Shown piece by piece: positions 15,933-19,228 of a stretch of DNA of 19,228 nucleotides. The position numbers were made by a program, and so were the translations under genes. Each line of letters starts with the position of its first letter. Position 1 is the stretch's first letter. Below the pieces are notes generated by a model. That model was not told the origin of the DNA. It saw only the letters and a list, made by a program, of their open reading frames with translations, and did no database searches. The DNA is from Fragilaria radians (taxonomy: Eukaryota > Bacillariophyta > Fragilariophyceae > Fragilariales > Fragilariaceae). The DNA lies in NCBI GenBank assembly GCA_900642245.1, contig CAAAJI010000091.1, positions 13,298 through 32,525 of the forward strand, given 5' to 3'.

Positions 15933-16279
15933 TCTGAAATCACCTACCGTGCAACTGCTATCAATATTTGCGCCCTTGTAGTGCATTGAGAAGAGCATTT
16001 AACAGTGAGATTAGAGTGCATTGAAAACAGATTTGCTCTGATCATTAAGAGGATCAAAAACTGCATTCCTTTGAAAATCAAGCAAAGATATTTCATGTCT
16101 ATAGTGGGTAAAATCATTATTCCATAATCGACTTACTTTGATTTCAAAAGTATTCATCAAATCGATCAAAAATATTGTTGCATTTTTGTGTTGAATGTTA
16201 TTTTACTTCATTTATCTTGAATCTCATATAAGTTGATAATAGATAGAACTGAAGCAAACACAATATATATACTGACTTC

Positions 16280-16336
16280 CCAACAGAAGCAACATTACTT
16301 TGATAGACTCTCCAACAGCAGCAACATTATTTTGAT
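16280..16336 (+). repeat. Two-copy tandem repeat, 32-bp period
   Basis: CCAACAGAAGCAACATTACT (16280) recurs at 16312 as CCAACAGCAGCAACATTATT, each followed by TTGAT. It is a small local tandem duplication. Confidence 0.6.
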
Positions 16337-17492
16337 GTTCCAAAAGACCCGCGGTAATGGCTTCCACAATAATGATTGCATAATAATGATAGTCCAAAGA
16401 GTGCCCACATCTTTCCTTATACTTTCACAACAATGTTGCTTATCATTGGTATATTTTACTAAGTCACAGAGATAGCCTTATCCTTTTGCTTTGTAAATTC
16501 TGCGTCAACAAAAACCATTCAAATAAAATATGGCATAATTATTACTGCACATTTAAAGCCAGAAAAGAAAAGAGATTAACAAAACTAATCGTTGCATACT
16601 ATTCTTGCATTAAGTTAAGGTAGCTGCGTGGCAAAGCAAGCGCCAACTACTAGTTTGTAAAAGAAAAACAAATTTGCCAAGAAGGACAAACAAAAAAGAT
16701 AGACAGATAAAACAAAACGGTTAACTAAATGCGAGACCACATATAACAGCATTATCCGAATATCAAATTATGTGTACCGCATTGGATTATACATCAATTC
16801 CAAAGTTTCTGGATTGATAAAACATGGCATCTAAAAGGGGCTGTAACAAAGTAATGAAAGTGACAAAGCTGAATACATAAATGGGGATCTCAAGCTATAT
16901 TTGATTGATTAGAATCCAGATTAAAAATCACTTTTGCCTAAAGCGTCAGACCTATTAAAGCTGACCTAGTTCATGGGCAATATATAGTCCTTTCCATACT
17001 TAATTTAATGAAACAGCTTATGGTTTAATTGAACAATATTATGCATGGAATGAATTTTATGTTTTGGAATAAAAATCCGTATGTGGACTTAGTTGTCTAT
17101 TGGTGACCTATGAACATGATTGCCTTAACTCATAATCTGAGGCCCATGTGACATTGACAGATTTTATCATGATTATCATTGTAATTCCATATGTGTTCAA
17201 TTTTTATGGCTTGATGTTTTCATAACAGCTAGTATAACATGGGACATCACTTCATTTACCACCGGAATTATTGGCATGTTCAAGTACATTCCAAATGCTA
17301 ACATAAAATATAGTATCCTCCCTTTTTGTTCCCATCAGCAATCTTTAAAGTTGATACGAGTGTGGTTGGATACCCAGCTGCTGGACAAGCGTGTCCAATT
17401 GATTAAGATATGAGCTTAGGACAATTTACAATGTAAGAGACAAAGTGACAAACGACGTTTTGACGTAAAAACTGCAAGCTTCTTTATTAATG

Positions 17493-17909
17493 TCATACAA
17501 GTAAAATAAAAATGGCGAGTGCCGTCAATTTTTCGTATTGATACTTTTTGAACAAGATTTCGTACTTTTTGAGCTTAGGAAGCATTTTGATGTACATTCT
17601 TTGAAGTGTCCCATCAAAAGAAAAGTCCATTTGGGCAGTCTGATCTTTGTATTTCTCGTAAATGACAATTGAAAACTCGGATTCAAAGGTTGATGTCCCA
17701 GGGATAGTTAGTGCTAAGGACCCATAATGCTGCTTCAACTCTTTGAATCTTCCTCAAAGGGGTACCCAGCATTCTGTAAAAGTAGGTATTTCCTCAAGTG
17801 CTACAATATATTGCCCAGCAGAATCTTAATTTGGGTGAATCCAGTGCGATTTTGTCAAGCCTGTTCCTAGATCAATTGATATGGTGATATAATTCTGCTC
17901 TTCAGACAT
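17493..17909 (-). pseudogene. Decayed gene, possibly Hsp70/actin-fold N-terminus
   Basis: One minus frame runs from ATG 17909 to TGA 17493-17495, interrupted only by TAA (17826-17828) and TGA (17754-17756). It begins MSEEQNYITISIDLGTGLTK; the IDLGTG piece resembles the phosphate-1 loop of Hsp70/actin-like ATPases (IDLGTT), a short and uncertain match. After the first stop come AGQYIVALEEIPTFTECW and, after the second, ELKQHYGSLALTIPGTSTFE and SIVIYEKYKDQTAQMDFSFD. The last 74 codons are repeated nearly unchanged in copy A (8568-8787). Two in-frame stops without an evident intron make it a pseudogene. Family assignment is tentative. Confidence 0.45.
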
Positions 17910-18818
17910 CCGTGATTTTGTTCATTGCCTTGACAAACTTGAAGGAATGTAATGAAGCAGGCATTTACATTTCTTGTACGTCAATATGGGTAAACGTTGC
18001 TGACTTCTTCTATTTATTTCATTCGCTGAATCCTTCCTTATGTTGCCTTTCTGGTCTACTGTCAAAGTATGATACAAGTTACAAAAGGAAATACTACACT
18101 CCATTTATCATTCCTTCAGCATGACTTGCTTGTATAACATGCTCCTCAACCTATATCAAGTGAGTGGAGAAGACACAAAATTCAGTGATATCATGCAATA
18201 CCATTGCTTAAATTCTAATTGTGATAGTACATGGAGAAACCATCCATATTTACAGCTCCTTTAGTAGAAAAGACAGTGGTCCAATACATCCATCCATTTT
18301 GAGAAAATGTAGAACATGTACTCACCCTTGTTGTTGTTAAACATCGGAAATGGCAGCAAATGTATTTTTTGAATGTCATAGTAGCGGTGCCCTTGCACTC
18401 AGATATCAAAATAGTTGTGCTTCCTCTTGTCTGTCTGTCTAAAGCAACACCATAAGTCTAAGAAACCTCTGGAAATTTAATTTATAGCATTGAAAGCATA
18501 GGCCACACCTGTCTGTACAGTTTGAGAGTTATATTGTCATGTTTCTTCCAATTACCGTCTTCACAGTATCTATTCTCATCTATATGGCATACACTAGTCT
18601 CTCTCATTTTGCATTTGAAACGCCTTTGGATCTAATGGGGAGAAAGTGAAAGGACAAAATCATTGCGCCAGGGAAAAATTATTTCTTGGTCGTAATGTTT
18701 TTTTCAGAATTAGGGAACCAGTAGCACAGTAAGCTTCGTACCGTTAGTTATATGTCCTTCTTTTGGAGATCACCTTCGAAATAGTTACTAGTCGATCGCT
18801 ACAAAGCTTGATAGGCGA
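17910..18818. other. Region upstream of UBC13, no gene seen
   Basis: Only short frames occur on either strand (longest about 70 codons, at 17912-18124), with no domain or codon pattern I can support. The last few hundred bases should hold the promoter and 5' UTR of the UBC13-type gene. No TATA box or other element was recognised with confidence. Confidence 0.4.
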
Positions 18819-19228
18819 ATGTCATCCAGCAACAGTCTTCCACGTCGTATCATCAAGGTAAATGTGTCTAAACGTTGAATAATTGTTATCTCTTATAGCA
18901 TAGCCAAATTACATGATTGATTGATGACTCTAGAGCTCAACCCTGTTTTGCAGGCGGATATTTTGTCATTCGAGTTTCTCTTGCTTTCGCTCACACACAA
19001 TTCGCATTTCATTTTCATCCTTATAAGGAGACGCAACGTCTCATTGCAGAGCCTGTTCCTGGAATTAGTGCCACTCCCTATGAAGATAATTTAAGGTACT
19101 TTGCCGTGGCCATTGAGGGTCCAGGTGATTCACCCTATGAAAATGGTGTATTCCAATTAGAATTATTCCTCCCCGCTGATTATCCCATGGCTCCTCCGAA
19201 AGTTCGATTTTTGACCAAGATTTATCAT
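18819..19228 (+). CDS. UBC13: Ubiquitin-conjugating enzyme E2, UBC13/UBE2N type (5' part)
   Basis: Exon 1 (18819-18857) encodes MSSSNSLPRRIIK and exon 2 (from 19028) continues ETQRLIAEPVPGISATPYED, then DSPYENGVFQLELFLP, DYPMAPPKVRFLTKIYH, reaching the window edge in frame. The joined LPRRIIK-ETQRL matches the start of UBE2N/Ubc13. That E2, with a Uev/Mms2 partner, builds Lys63-linked ubiquitin chains for DNA-damage tolerance and signalling in the nucleus and cytoplasm. Visible are the N-terminal helix, the beta-meander and the KVRF-TKIYH segment leading into the HPN motif. The catalytic Cys lies beyond the edge, about 15-20 residues on, so activity cannot be judged here. The N-terminus is a few residues longer than in animals. 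It stands alone, downstream of a decayed gene. Confidence 0.93.
18858..19027 (+). other. Intron 1 of the UBC13-type gene
   Basis: 170 nt, donor AAG|GTAAAT, acceptor TTATAAG|GAG, phase 0. Its removal joins RIIK to ETQRL, exactly as required by family conservation. The alternative acceptor TTTTGCAG near 18953 would add unrelated residues and is rejected. Confidence 0.88.

Larger units (their letters stand above)
15415..16650. repeat. Block of about 1.24 kb present only in copy B
   Basis: Copy A passes directly from ATATTGCTT (near 7700) to TGATTTGTAG; copy B has this block between the matching sequences. It has no recognisable protein and no clear terminal repeats. TTGCATAC occurs near the left end (15410-15417) and near the right end (16592-16599), but the right one is about 50 bp inside the block. 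Either an insertion in B or a deletion in A explains it. Confidence 0.5.
15229..17492. other. Non-coding region upstream of F-box/LON copy B
   Basis: No gene can be supported over about 2.3 kb. Parts 15229-15414 and 16651-17492 match copy A (7526-7710 and 7720-8567). The central 15415-16650 is unique in the window apart from its internal repeats. The plus frames at 15606-15815 and 16233-16475 look like chance frames in AT-rich DNA. Confidence 0.5.
13785..17714. repeat. Segmental duplication, copy B
   Basis: Aligns in order with 2746-4201 plus 7531-8787. It begins exactly at the outer LTR edge of element 2 (CAACA|CCGCCGG). At the site where element 1 inserted in copy A it shows an unoccupied ACTAA. 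It holds an extra block at about 15415-16650. Sequence beyond 17714 has no partner in the window. Confidence 0.9.

Noticed and set aside
17912..18409. Short frames on both strands between the decayed gene and UBC13
   Set aside because: 60-70 codons each, no recognisable motif, overlapping on opposite strands; compatible with chance.
1..19228. tRNA or rRNA genes, CRISPR arrays, bacterial operon signals
   Set aside because: None seen on reading both strands; spliced genes and LTR elements indicate eukaryotic nuclear DNA.

Overview
The window looks like nuclear DNA of a diatom or a close stramenopile. It is AT-rich, eukaryotic (spliceosomal GT-AG introns, no bacterial-style operons) and rich in Ty1/Copia retrotransposon sequence of the kind abundant in diatoms (CoDi-like). 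It also carries copies of an F-box plus LON-substrate-domain-like gene of a type I associate with diatoms. I cannot name the species from sequence alone.

Layout, left to right. (1) 50-815 is a decayed Copia integrase/linker relic. (2) 970-1275 may be a small two-exon gene. (3) 1574-1729 (-) is an internally deleted F-box/LON relic (copy C), and 1851-2144 (-) is an unidentified coding relic. (4) 2494-2979 (+) is a single-pass membrane protein with a proline-rich stretch and an acidic tail. (5) 3207-4194 (-) is F-box/LON copy A, split over two frames. (6) 4202-7525 is a Copia element with two 286-bp LTRs that look identical, a 5-bp target duplication ACTAA, an intact gag-protease frame, a frameshifted integrase, no reverse transcriptase, and an RNase H end. 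(7) 7526-8787 continues the copy A segment. (8) 8788-13784 is a second Copia element in two opposed pieces: pol on + and 5' LTR plus gag on -. (9) 13785-17714 is copy B of the segment 2746-8787. It lacks element 1, carries about 1.24 kb extra, and includes a 5'-truncated membrane-protein gene and F-box/LON copy B. (10) 17493-17909 (-) is a decayed gene. (11) 18819-19228 (+) is the 5' part of a UBC13/UBE2N-type ubiquitin-conjugating enzyme, running off the right edge. It is the only clearly conserved housekeeping gene here.

Main discovery candidate: in both Copia elements the bases directly after the 5' LTR, where the primer-binding site (PBS) lies, are perfectly complementary to a segment inside the same LTR (16 nt in element 1, 12 nt in element 2). 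In both, the LTR segment starts at a TCAC initiator-like motif. This is the signature of self-primed reverse transcription known from Tf1/sushi-type Ty3/gypsy elements, here in two unrelated-sequence LTRs of Copia elements. Two other points stand out. Element 1 lacks RT yet looks recently inserted, with copy B as the empty site. The A/B duplication is bounded on both sides by the rearranged Copia block, so a real tandem duplication and an assembly join of two haplotypes both remain possible.
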